A stretch of DNA of 22,692 nt from positions 1 through 22,692 of IMG/VR virus record IMGVR_UViG_3300027971_000238. One strand, given 5' to 3'. Positions 1 to 6,828 of this stretch are shown one piece after another (positions within the stretch are counted from its first letter, which is position 1; the number at the start of each line of letters is the position of its first letter). The notes under the pieces are model-generated. The model saw nothing but the letters and a program-made list of their open reading frames with translations, searched no databases and was not told the DNA's origin. The position numbers and the translations under genes were made by a program. The stretch comes from a virus.

Positions 1-777
1 ACTATATTTACATAATCTATCAGCTTGTTCTTGAGTATTAGCAAATAAAATACATTTATTTTGAGATTTATCTAATAATTGTTTAGCTAAAACTTCTTTA
101 GATTGTAATTTTTGTAAATACCTCATTCTAATAATACCTAACTTCATAGCTTCTTTAGTATTAACTAAAGTCATTCTACTAGTTAGATAATTATATTCAT
201 CCTTTTCAGATAAATAATAATTAGTACCGTCTTTCTTAGTTTTCTTAATGTTTTTAATATCAGATAATTCTAATGAATGTACAATAATTTGATAATCATT
301 TAACATATTATCATTAACAGCTTCATCAGTAGTATAAGTGAATTTAACAGGAGCATACTTATCAATTAACATACGTTTAATATTTTTAGGATTTTGAGGT
401 AAAGTACCTGTTAACCCTAAAACATTACTTGTATTCTTGTTTAACCAATTATTATGTTTAAATGTTAGATTATGTATTTCATCTAAATAAACCCAATCAT
501 AATTACTATTTTGTTTGTTTAAAGATAAATAAGTAGAAAAAGTAATATTTTTAAGTAAATATTCAAAATTAAATTTATGAGCATCATCAATCCAAGATTG
601 TTTTACACTTAATTTAGGAACAACTACTAAATATTTCTTTTTTACATTAAATACTTTACTTAAATGAGTTAATCCTATACTTGTTTTACCACTTGAACCT
701 GTTAAAGCTATTGTACAATTAGTTTCATTTTTTATTACTTTTAAAACCTCTTCTCTTAATTTATCTCTAGATTTCAT
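1..777 (-). CDS. SF2 (DEAD/DEAH-type) helicase, N-terminal part
   Basis: The frame is open from the ATG at 777 to the window edge, giving 259 residues with the C-terminus missing. It is a superfamily 2 nucleic-acid-dependent ATPase. A Walker A-like motif I (LTGSSGKTS) lies near residues 25-33, motif II is the Walker B box LDEIHNL near residue 100, and motif III-like LTGTLPQNP follows near residue 122. The end of the visible part (KCILFANTQEQADRL) looks like the start of the second RecA-like domain. Its ATG overlaps the stop of the upstream small gene as ATGA, so the two are probably translationally coupled. With DNA polymerase A just upstream, a role in phage DNA replication or recombination is inferred. 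The helicase fold is secure; the exact subfamily is not. Confidence 0.85.
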   Translation of the reverse strand, partial: MKSRDKLREEVLKVIKNETNCTIALTGSSGKTSIGLTHLSKVFNVKKKYLVVVPKLSVKQSWIDDAHKFNFEYLLKNITFSTYLSLNKQNSNYDWVYLDEIHNLTFKHNNWLNKNTSNVLGLTGTLPQNPKNIKRMLIDKYAPVKFTYTTDEAVNDNMLNDYQIIVHSLELSDIKNIKKTKKDGTNYYLSEKDEYNYLTSRMTLVNTKEAMKLGIIRMRYLQKLQSKEVLAKQLLDKSQNKCILFANTQEQADRLCKYS

Positions 778-1085
778 ATTATGTTTAATTTTTTAAAAAA
801 TAGCATTAAATATTTATAATCAGTATTAGTTTGTTTATAATAATCTAATTTGTCTGGATGATTATTAGGTAAATAATCTAAAATTTTTGATAAATTAACT
901 AATTTTAATCTATTGTCTTTATTTCCGCAACTTCCTTCTTCATTATCATATTTAGTATCATTTATTCTTTCACTATAAGACATATATCCAGCAGAATCTG
1001 GTAAATTATGTGAACATTTTCTATAAGATCTTGGATAATCTTTTATACTATACCATCTACCTATAATAAACTTTTTTGTTTTCAT
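774..1085 (-). CDS. Small hypothetical phage protein
   Basis: This 103-residue protein is unrecognised. It is basic and rich in Tyr, Lys and Asn, with two cysteines (about positions 24 and 53) and no predicted membrane segment. It lies between the second exon of DNA polymerase A (stop at 1101) and the helicase, whose ATG overlaps this gene's TGA. Its place in a tight replication operon suggests an accessory replication role, but that is context only. Confidence 0.7.
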   Translation of the reverse strand: MKTKKFIIGRWYSIKDYPRSYRKCSHNLPDSAGYMSYSERINDTKYDNEEGSCGNKDNRLKLVNLSKILDYLPNNHPDKLDYYKQTNTDYKYLMLFFKKLNII

Positions 1086-1100
1086 AATTTTATTTATTAA

Positions 1101-1343
1101 TTACTTAACCCATTCTTTAGTTATAGTAGTATCAACTTTCATTTGAACTTTAGAAACATATTTATTACCACAATCAATCATGATTTTCTCCATTTTTTTA
1201 GCAAATTCTTCAGCTAAATCTTCTCTAACTTCAACATCTATAGCATCATGAACAGTACAAATTAAATAAGCTGTATCAAGATATTCTTGTAAAATTAAAT
1301 TTCTAACACCTATTAAAGCTTCTTTAGTAATATCTGCACCACT
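1101..1343 (-). CDS. DNA polymerase A, exon 2 (C-terminal palm, motif C)
   Basis: This is the downstream exon of the split polymerase gene: 80 residues plus TAA. It begins SGADITKEAL, which continues directly from the NSPIQG that ends exon 1; in family A polymerases the conserved string is NSPIQGTAADIIK-like. It holds motif C as CTVHDAIDVEV, so the catalytic Asp is present (residue 33 of the exon, about 583 of the spliced protein) but the usual HDE reads HDA. It ends VDTTITKEWVK. The exon has no start codon of its own and is translated only after intron removal. Both exons are whole numbers of codons (550 and 81 including the stop), so splicing at 2061/1343 restores the frame and gives 630 residues. 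Confidence 0.9.
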   Translation of the reverse strand, partial: SGADITKEALIGVRNLILQEYLDTAYLICTVHDAIDVEVREDLAEEFAKKMEKIMIDCGNKYVSKVQMKVDTTITKEWVK

Positions 1344-2060
1344 CTTTATTGTTATCTTATAGGTTCTTTATCCTATAATTCATACAGTTATTCTTCCTGT
1401 ATGTTCAGACTATATCTTTATTTTGATAATATGTAAAAATATTTTTATAAAACATTTTTAATTCATTTAAAGAAGCATTATTTTTCATTGTATTAGCTTT
1501 CATGCTAATTATTCTACAATTACTTTTTAAATATCCTAATGAATTATCTATTCTATCTATAGTAGGACTATTTTCATAATTTCCTTTAACTCCTATAAAT
1601 AAAGGAATTTCTAAAATAGGGCAATATATAGGTATAACTAACTCAGATTCTAATAAATTAAATTCTAAATTTTTTTTTATAGCTCTATCTTTTGTCCTTT
1701 TCCATAAATTATGAATATAATTTCTTCTAAAAGATTCTTTTTTTTCTTGTTTTAACTTTTCTACATATTCAGGATTTTCACGTCTTTTTAATCTATATGC
1801 TTTTTGTGTAAGCTTATATTTTTCAGTTTTCCTGTATTTTTTCATTGCCTCATTCATGAATACTCTAATTTATAATTTGGAGTAAACATAATAGTAATTT
1901 ATTTAATATCAAAATATCTTGCTTTCGTGGGTATTTCTTCTGTTCTAGAATACTTTACCTAGTCGTTGAACCTTCTATATATCCCTATATAGCTTGGCTG
2001 CTGATTACCATTTCAGGCTTCCAGACAATTAACAAGATTTAGCCAGGGCAGTGATTGTTC
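1344..2060 (-). ncRNA. Group I self-splicing intron in DNA polymerase A
   Basis: The 717-nt intron interrupts the polymerase between motif B and motif C. The 5' exon ends CCAGGGT, which pairs perfectly with the internal guide GCCCTGG (2043-2049) and ends in the required U-G pair: P1 with an 11-base loop. The bases just before the guide, ATCACT, pair with the start of exon 2 (AGTGGT), which is P10 and fixes the 3' splice site. The intron ends in G. An R-like segment GTTCAACGACTAG (about 1958-1970) and an S-like segment AAGATATAGTCTGAAC (about 1403-1418) pair GACTA with TAGTC and GTTCA with TGAAC, as in the P3/P7 core. An HNH endonuclease gene lies inside. The translation of exon 1 runs only 15 codons into the intron. 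Confidence 0.9.
1405..1857 (-). CDS. Intron-encoded HNH homing endonuclease
   Basis: This 150-residue protein has a very basic N-terminal half and an HNH-type nuclease core: the CPILEIPL segment, then SPTIDRIDNSLGY with the DRID motif near residue 100, then LKSNCRIISMKANTMKN. This is the arrangement of phage endonuclease VII-like HNH enzymes, in which the nuclease cuts intron-less alleles and spreads the intron. It lies wholly inside the group I intron. Its last codons (KDIV and TGA) are the same bases as the conserved S-like segment of the intron core, so the reading frame has been extended into ribozyme sequence. It is probably translated from the unspliced precursor. Confidence 0.88.
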   Translation of the reverse strand: MNEAMKKYRKTEKYKLTQKAYRLKRRENPEYVEKLKQEKKESFRRNYIHNLWKRTKDRAIKKNLEFNLLESELVIPIYCPILEIPLFIGVKGNYENSPTIDRIDNSLGYLKSNCRIISMKANTMKNNASLNELKMFYKNIFTYYQNKDIV

Positions 2061-3710
2061 ACCCTGGATAGGTGAATTCATAGAATTTCTTTCTATTTGT
2101 CCTTCAATAATTAATATTTGTTTCCATAAAAATTTAGATTCAGTAGAACCTTTTTCTACAAATTGTACTTGTTGTCTTAGTTCTCTAGCTGTTTCAATTT
2201 CAGGATAAAATCTTCTTCTTTTACAAGGAGCAAAAGTTAAAGAATATCCATTTAATTTACCAAATTTACCTTGTTGTTCTAACCATTTATTTAATTTAGG
2301 AAAAGATTTACCATACTCTTTAAATAATTGATCAGCTTCTTCTAAACTAATTTGTAAAGTATCTGCTAACTTAGGAGGACCCATGCCATAAGGCTTGCCA
2401 AAGTTTATAGTTTTAGCCTTATTTCTTAATTCTTTGTCAGCTTTAGTAATAGTTTTTTTAAACATCATACTACCAGCATAACAATGTAAATCCTCTCCTC
2501 TGTTTAGTACATCAATAAATCCTTCTTCACCAGAACCATCAGCCATAAGATTTAACTCTTGACCTGAGTAGTCAATAGATACCCATAAATATCCTGGTCT
2601 AGCTTCAAAACAATTTCTAAATATGTTTTTAGCTGGAATATTCTGTAAATTAGGAGCATTATCTTCTTTAGAGCCACTAGATACTCTGCCGGTATTTAAT
2701 ACTTGCCAAAAATTTGTATGTACTCTATTAGTAGCAGGATTAATATAATTTAGAAATCCTTCACCATAAGTACTAATAATCTTAGCTTTCTCTCTATAGT
2801 CTTGTAACTTACTAAAGAATGGATGTTTATTAACTAACTTAGTCAACTCCCGATCATTAGTAGAATCTATATTATAACCTAAAGCTATACACATATTCTT
2901 TATCTGTAAAGGAGAAGCATAATTAATATTTAGTTCACGTTCTTCAAAGCCAAATAAATTACCTTGTACATATTCAGGTACATACTTAGATAATTTAGAT
3001 TCTTCTTTTACAATTTTATCTAAATCTATTTGAATATTATCTAATTCTTGTTTAAAAGTTTTAGTATTATGTATCCATTTATCTTTATTTAAAATCATAC
3101 CATTATACTCAATATCAGCTAAAGCTTTAAATGCTTCATTCTCTAAATTAATACAATAAAGTAAATCTTTTTTTTCAGCTTCTTGATGTTGTAATCTAGC
3201 AACTTTAGATAAATAGGTAACATCTTTAGCTGCATAAACTATTTGAGTATGAGTAAATGGTTCTGAATTTGTGTTAATAAAACTACTTCTAGCATTTTTA
3301 TCTAGATCAATATCTAAATATCTTTTTACTATTTTATCTAAACCATAACCATATTTCTCATAACCACAATATAATACACATTCAGCTAACATTGTATCCC
3401 AACATTTATCTAAAATAATACCTGCATGTTTTAATATTTTATAATCAAATTTTAAATTTTGTCCTATAATTAATTTAGACTCAATTAATTCTTTGAATAA
3501 TAAAACATTAATTACTCTACAGTCAATTATAAATTGATTATTATTATCACCTAATTGTAAACAAAGTAATTTAGCTGTATGAGGGTCTTTACCAGTAGTT
3601 TCTGTATCTAATTGAATACTTCTAAAATCTTTAAAATAATTTAAACATTCTTGTACAGATACTTCTTCAAATTCTTCAAATAAAGAATTACATCCTATTA
3701 TTTTTATCAT
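2061..3710 (-). CDS. polA: DNA polymerase family A, exon 1 (exonuclease and polymerase motifs A, B)
   Basis: This is the replicative family A polymerase, with 550 residues in this exon. The N-terminal 3'-5' exonuclease shows DTETTG (residues 35-40), IGQNLKFD (82-89) and the Yx3D motif YAAKD (159-163). Polymerase motif A is VSIDYSGQELN with Asp380. The O-helix motif B is RNKAKTINFGKPYG, with Arg429, Lys433, Phe437 and Tyr441 at the canonical spacing. The exon ends NSPIQG at 2061, where the group I intron begins. Without splicing the frame runs on to a TGA at 2013, adding 15 non-homologous residues and losing motif C. The gene follows a structured leader (3736-3858). It is the main phage replication enzyme. 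Confidence 0.95.
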
Positions 3711-3735
3711 TTTATTTATTTTATTTAAAAAAATA

Positions 3736-3858
3736 CCAGCCGACTTTAGCTTACTGGATTAATATAAGCATCTATTGGAAAATAGTCTTATATAGCTACT
3801 CTAAATTAGCCTAGAACACGTTAGAGGTACTCAGTTTTGCATAGTTAAACTAGAGGCT
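3736..3858 (-). promoter_or_regulatory. Pseudoknotted RNA leader upstream of DNA polymerase A
   Basis: This non-coding stretch lies between the upstream gene and the polymerase start codon. Complementary blocks, in plus coordinates: CTCTAA (3799-3804) with TTAGAG (3821-3826), and AGCCT (3808-3812) with AGGCT (3854-3858), interleave as a pseudoknot. AGTTT/AAACT (3833-3851) forms a hairpin inside its long loop. ATATAAG/CTTATAT (3762-3793) with CTATT/AATAG inside makes a long hairpin, closed by TAGCT/AGCTA (3747-3798). A CCAG/CTGG hairpin before a U-rich run is nearest the gene. No known riboswitch is recognised. It could act as a cis-regulator or attenuator for the polymerase. Confidence 0.55.
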
Positions 3859-3868
3859 TCTTGGTTCA

Positions 3869-4315
3869 TTATTTTAATTTACTTTTTACTAATTGTTTTA
3901 ATGTTACACTAGCAGTTACATAACCAGCTTTTCTTAAATCCATAAGAGATAAACAAGGCTTGTTAATAATTACATATTCTTCAGCTGCTTCTTTAGTTGA
4001 GAATATTTTATAACCTTGAATTGGTAATTTAATTGTAGTAATTTCTTCAGCTTTTAAAGTATTTAATAAAACAAAATCATTATTAGTTACAATCCAAATA
4101 ATATCTTTAGAATACATTTCAATATTGTCATCTGTAACTAGGATTGGAGTTTTAGCTTTTTTAATATTATTTAAATAATTCCAATAAATTTGATTATCTA
4201 AAACTCCTTTATAATTAACTCTAATTTTATTTTCTTGTATTTGAAAACTTGTAATTATATGTTTACCAGAGTCACTTTCAATTGTATCACCAATTGTAAA
4301 TATATTATCATTCAT
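3869..4315 (-). CDS. Conserved crAss-like phage hypothetical protein
   Basis: This 148-residue protein is predicted soluble. The N-terminal half resembles a small beta-rich domain (FTIGDTIESDSGKHIITSF). The C-terminal half contains FSTKEAAEEYVIINKPCLSL, a helix-containing pattern I associate with small proteins common in Bacteroidota phages. No catalytic motif is visible and the function is unknown. It is the last gene before the structured leader of the polymerase and part of a run of small leftward genes. That it is coding is secure; the family recollection is from memory. Confidence 0.75.
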   Translation of the reverse strand: MNDNIFTIGDTIESDSGKHIITSFQIQENKIRVNYKGVLDNQIYWNYLNNIKKAKTPILVTDDNIEMYSKDIIWIVTNNDFVLLNTLKAEEITTIKLPIQGYKIFSTKEAAEEYVIINKPCLSLMDLRKAGYVTASVTLKQLVKSKLK

Positions 4316-4368
4316 AATTTTTTCTTAATTTTATAATTAATTCTTCTGTATTTAATATTGCATTAGCA

Positions 4369-4878
4369 TTACAAAAATCTTTTAACTTTAGTTATTAAAC
4401 TTCTAGAATCTGATAATAATTCTAATTCTTTTAAATTACTGACATTATCAGAATCATAAGTACCTTTATTATTTTTAAACGCTATACAACCTGAATTTTT
4501 AGAAGTAAATTCTAATATTTCATAATCTTTAGTTTTTTCAATATATAGTTTAAAATATTCTTCAAATTTAAGATCAATACAAGACATAATACCAAATATA
4601 CCTAAAGTACCTCCTTCAGTATTATTAGAACATACTAAATTATGTATAGAACCTTTTTTAATTATAATAGCATGTCTAGGACTGCCTATAATTAATGGTT
4701 TTTTACAGATAACTTTATCACCAGATTTATATTTAAGTTCTATTTTTTGAACATTAGGTTCGTTATTATTTAAAGCTAATATTTCATCAGCTAATTCTGC
4801 TTTATTAATAAATCCTTGATTATAAAATTTAGAAAATCCTTTTCCTAATATTTCAATTATTTTTTCTTTTGTTATCAT
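4369..4878 (-). CDS. Hypothetical phage protein, 169 aa
   Basis: The first 40 residues are helical (ITKEKIIEILGKGFSKFYNQG, then FINKAELADEILAL). A beta-rich middle follows (KYKSGDKVICKKPLIIGSP) that looks like a small barrel or SH3-like fold, then a mixed C-terminal tail with Asn-Lys stretches. There is no recognisable active site and no membrane segment. The start overlaps the stop of the upstream gene by 4 bases (4875-4878), which implies translational coupling. The short interval to the next gene downstream (4316-4368) holds no supportable feature. Confidence 0.75.
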   Translation of the reverse strand: MITKEKIIEILGKGFSKFYNQGFINKAELADEILALNNNEPNVQKIELKYKSGDKVICKKPLIIGSPRHAIIIKKGSIHNLVCSNNTEGGTLGIFGIMSCIDLKFEEYFKLYIEKTKDYEILEFTSKNSGCIAFKNNKGTYDSDNVSNLKELELLSDSRSLITKVKRFL

Positions 4879-5114
4879 TTGTTTAAAAATTGATTAATTA
4901 TATTTTTTAAATTAATTTTTAAAGTTATTATTTCAAACTTTTTAATAATAAAATTATATTTTACTATTTTTCCTTCTTCTTTGATAAATCTTTTAACTGT
5001 ACATATTCTACACTCAATTAATCTACCTTTATCTGATTTAATAACATATTTCATATTATTTTTACCAAATAAGAATAAAGGATATTTTCTAGTGCATTTA
5101 AAACATCTTTTCAT
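4875..5114 (-). CDS. Small zinc-ribbon-like phage protein
   Basis: This 79-residue basic protein has two CxxC pairs: CFKC at residues 4-7 and CRIC at about 35-38. They are spaced as in a zinc ribbon, and the N-terminal pattern (MKRCFKCTRKYPLFLF) resembles the metal-binding entry of endonuclease VII/HNH-like phage proteins. No HNH nuclease residues follow, so it is more likely a metal-stabilised binding protein than an enzyme. Similar small proteins are common in Bacteroidota phages. Its ATG shares a base with the stop of the preceding gene (5114), and its stop overlaps the next ATG, which places it in the same operon. Confidence 0.75.
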   Translation of the reverse strand: MKRCFKCTRKYPLFLFGKNNMKYVIKSDKGRLIECRICTVKRFIKEEGKIVKYNFIIKKFEIITLKINLKNIINQFLNK

Positions 5115-5347
5115 TATAGTTTACCAAAATCTAATTTAGCACTATTATTTTTATTTAATTCTTTAGGATTAACTATTACAGATTCTGTATTAATAGCTCT
5201 AATAAGAACATTTTTATCTTCATTTTTTAGAATATTAGAATTAGGATTACCATTCCAATAGTCATTTAAATCTTCACTTTTAAAAGCATACCACATATTA
5301 TCATAGCAATTAAAAGTGAATAACCAGCCATATAAACTTGTATTCAT
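5114..5347 (-). CDS. Small hypothetical phage protein, 77 aa
   Basis: The N-terminus is aromatic (YGWLFTFNCYDNMWYAFK), followed by a polar Asn-rich region (DLNDYWNGNPNSNIL) and a helical tail. This WLFT...WYAFK opening looks like a short beta hairpin fold found in other small Bacteroidota-phage proteins, but no function is known to me. It overlaps the next gene by one base at 5114 and is separated from the upstream gene by about 30 A/T-rich bases. Confidence 0.7.
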   Translation of the reverse strand: MNTSLYGWLFTFNCYDNMWYAFKSEDLNDYWNGNPNSNILKNEDKNVLIRAINTESVIVNPKELNKNNSAKLDFGKL

Positions 5348-5378
5348 TTTATTTAAAATTAAATTAGTTTTTATTTTT

Positions 5379-5624
5379 TTATTGTTTGTAATAACTTTTA
5401 GCTTCTATATACATTTTAAACATCAACTCTATATTATTAGTAACTACCATTGTATTATTTATTAATACAAATGTAGGACTATCAGTAGGTCTATTAATAC
5501 CTTTAATATCTACTTTTTTACAATCAAAAACATATTTTCTGATTACTTCAATAGCTTCTGTATCTTCTATTTTTTCAGAATCAAGTATTTTATTTAACTG
5601 CTCTTGTGTTAATAATGGTTTCAT
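5379..5624 (-). CDS. Small hypothetical phage protein, 81 aa
   Basis: This unrecognised protein has a helical N-terminus (LLTQEQLNKILDSEKIEDTEA), a short basic central part and two beta-like segments (TFVLINNTMVVTNN) before a helical end. It has one cysteine and no membrane segment. Its ATG overlaps the stop of the upstream gene by one base at 5624, so the pair is probably co-translated. The coding call rests on tight packing with its neighbour and ordinary codon use. Confidence 0.7.
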   Translation of the reverse strand: MKPLLTQEQLNKILDSEKIEDTEAIEVIRKYVFDCKKVDIKGINRPTDSPTFVLINNTMVVTNNIELMFKMYIEAKSYYKQ

Positions 5625-5884
5625 TATATTTTTAAAAAACTTATTAAATCATTTAAATATTCAAAGGCTGATTCATCATTATTTACATGATCTTTAACCT
5701 TATGACAAATATGTTGTAATTGCCTTAATTTTAAATCATAAAATAAATCAAAAATATTACCATTTATTTGATATTTTAATTTATAATAACTTAATATATA
5801 AGTTATACAATTTAGCTTAGTATCAAATTTCTTAGGTACTATATTAGCTTTATTTAGCTCTATCAATTGTCTAGTTAAATTCAT
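5624..5884 (-). CDS. Small hypothetical phage protein, first gene after promoter
   Basis: This unrecognised 86-residue, mostly helical protein (LTRQLIELNKANIVPKKF ... DLFYDLKLRQLQHICHKVKD) has no catalytic or metal motifs. It is the first gene of a transcription unit. The promoter-like site at 5889-5920 would start transcription very close to the ATG at 5884, giving an almost leaderless message. Genes downstream of it on the minus strand run with small gaps or overlaps to the polymerase. Confidence 0.7.
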   Translation of the reverse strand: MNLTRQLIELNKANIVPKKFDTKLNCITYILSYYKLKYQINGNIFDLFYDLKLRQLQHICHKVKDHVNNDESAFEYLNDLISFLKI

Positions 5885-5888
5885 GTTA

Positions 5889-5920
5889 CAAAGTTAAAAA
5901 ACTCCTGTCGAATTAACAAC
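5889..5920 (-). promoter_or_regulatory. Bacteroidota-type promoter
   Basis: On the minus strand, GTTG, a 20-base spacer, then TAACTTTG. The second box matches TAnnTTTG exactly and the first differs from TTTG by one base. The expected start is at or next to the ATG at 5884. The upstream box lies within the terminator hairpin 5897-5930. Confidence 0.65.
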
Positions 5921-5930
5921 AGGAGTTTTG
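5897..5930 (-). terminator. Intrinsic terminator after the tRNA-Arg region
   Basis: A perfect 11-bp stem (AAAACTCCTGT with ACAGGAGTTTT) has a 10-base loop and is followed on the minus strand by a run of T. It should end transcripts coming from the tRNA-Arg side just before the new promoter begins. Confidence 0.85.
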
Positions 5931-6029
5931 ATTAAAAACAACTAAATTAATTAAAATTTTTTTTTTCAATTTTACTAGATTTGAAACTGAACTTATAAAT
6001 GGCTAAGGTACTATATAATAGTACAATAG

Positions 6030-6102
6030 TAGCCAGGACAGGAATCGAATCTGTGACCACTAGGTTTAGAAAACCCTCGCTCTACCACTGAGCTACCTGA
6101 CT
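6030..6102 (-). tRNA. tRNA-Arg (anticodon UCU)
   Basis: The 73-nt gene folds as a cloverleaf. The acceptor AGTCAGG/CCTGGCT has 7 pairs including one G-U. The D-arm is GCTC/GAGC with loop AGTGGTA. The anticodon loop is TTTCTAA with UCU at positions 34-36, U33 and A37. The T-loop is TTCGATT with stem ACAG/CTGT. The discriminator is A and no CCA is encoded. There are blemishes: the outermost anticodon-stem pair is A-A, the next is G-U, and the T-stem pair next to the loop is A-C. UCU reads AGA, a codon frequent in these AT-rich genes, so it may support phage translation. Confidence 0.88.
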
Positions 6103-6108
6103 ATATTT

Positions 6109-6190
6109 GAGGATGAGAAGTCCTCTGTGTTGTAGTGTTTCCTCCATCTGCACTATATGGTATTAAATTCCTTTCTCAAGGGAACAACAC
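6109..6190 (-). ncRNA. Structured RNA element next to tRNA-Arg
   Basis: This non-coding stretch lies between a small gene and the tRNA. On the minus strand GTGTTGT pairs with ACAACAC (6184-6190 with 6127-6133) and encloses two hairpins, TTCC/GGAA and TAGTG/CACTA. A separate 5-bp, 7-base-loop hairpin GAGGA/TCCTC (6109-6125) follows. The 7-bp closing stem is tRNA-like, but there is no T-loop. It could be a decayed tRNA, a tRNA-processing spacer or a small RNA. Confidence 0.4.
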
Positions 6191-6207
6191 TTTAAAATTT
6201 TTATTAT

Positions 6208-6405
6208 TTATTTTTTAAATGTTTCGTTGTAGTATTGTTCACATTGTTTACTTGTCATTGGCATATCTTCCCCACCATCCCAATAAGCACTTTCTATCTG
6301 CTTTTTCTCCATTGCTTTGGCTTGTTCAATAATATCATCACAATTTAAAAATGTAATACTTTTTATATAAACTCCTAACCATTCAACTGCCGTTTGTTTG
6401 CTCAT
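6208..6405 (-). CDS. Small conserved Bacteroidota-phage protein
   Basis: This 65-residue soluble protein opens MSKQTAVEWLGVYI, continues IIEQAKAMEKKQIESAYWDGG and ends EQYYNETFKK. Proteins with this pattern (QTAVEWL..., IEQAKxMEKxQI, EQYYNETF) are, from memory, very common in phages and prophages of Bacteroidota and have no assigned function. It is mostly helical. It is the last gene before the structured element and tRNA-Arg. Confidence 0.8.
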   Translation of the reverse strand: MSKQTAVEWLGVYIKSITFLNCDDIIEQAKAMEKKQIESAYWDGGEDMPMTSKQCEQYYNETFKK

Positions 6406-6472
6406 AATTCTTTTTTTAAGTTTATGTTATACGTTAATATTTATTGTTTCAAGCGAGTAGTTATATGCAATG

Positions 6473-6580
6473 CTATAAATCTTGCAAGTGCTTACTTGTC
6501 TTTCTATAATATTTCCATCTTTCCCAAAGGATACCAATTATGTAGCCCAAAATAAATGTTAAAACTGCTGTTTGTGTCAT
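6473..6580 (-). CDS. Tiny single-pass membrane protein, 35 aa
   Basis: This gene encodes MTQTAVLTFILGYIIGILWE, then a basic tail RWKYYRKTSKHLQDL. Residues 4-19 form one hydrophobic helix and the positive tail predicts a cytoplasmic C-terminus. The ATG at 6580 sits one base after the stop of the preceding gene, as expected in this tightly packed operon. It ends in TAG, one of the few such stops here. The function is unknown. The hydrophobic-basic layout argues against chance. Confidence 0.6.
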   Translation of the reverse strand: MTQTAVLTFILGYIIGILWERWKYYRKTSKHLQDL

Positions 6581-6581
6581 G

Positions 6582-6827
6582 TTATTCTAATTTAAGATTA
6601 TACTCTGATAAACATTCTCTTATTAATTCTCTTACTACTTCTGCTATTTCAACTTCTTCACTACTAGCACTATTTTTTGTATTAATTAAACTAGTACCAT
6701 ATTTAGTAGTTCCTCTTAACTTTTGGTCTAAATTCCACATAGCACCTTTCCACTTGTAACCATCTAAAGCTTCTCTTATTTCAGTAGCTTCTTCTACAGT
6801 ATCAAATTCTATTGTTACTTTTCCCAT
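6582..6827 (-). CDS. Conserved small phage protein, 81 aa
   Basis: This soluble protein opens MGKVTIEFDTVEEATEIREA and continues LDGYKWKGAMWNLDQKLRGTTKYG. From memory, this is a widespread small protein of Bacteroidota phages, with a ferredoxin-like beta strand and helix opening and a conserved WNLDQxLR segment. The function is unknown. It is packed two bases before the next ATG downstream and one base after the upstream stop, so it belongs to the same operon. Confidence 0.8.
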   Translation of the reverse strand: MGKVTIEFDTVEEATEIREALDGYKWKGAMWNLDQKLRGTTKYGTSLINTKNSASSEEVEIAEVVRELIRECLSEYNLKLE

Positions 6828-6828
6828 G

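Noticed and set aside
2013-2060. Natural C-terminus of DNA polymerase at 2013
   Set aside because: The last 15 codons are intron sequence; motif C and the expected continuation lie at 1101-1343 with matching P1 and P10 pairings.
3736-3858. Second group I intron or a tRNA before the polymerase
   Set aside because: No guide pairing, R/S core segments or T-loop can be found, and no gene is split across the interval.
4316-4368. Coding-like stretch between two small genes
   Set aside because: A short frame reads like protein, but it has no start codon in frame and would overlap the end of the upstream gene; too little to support.
6556-6759. Open frame on the plus strand over a conserved minus-strand gene
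   Set aside because: It lies antisense to the 81-residue conserved protein and the 35-residue membrane gene, has hydrophobic low-complexity content from reverse complement codons, and opposes the operon direction.
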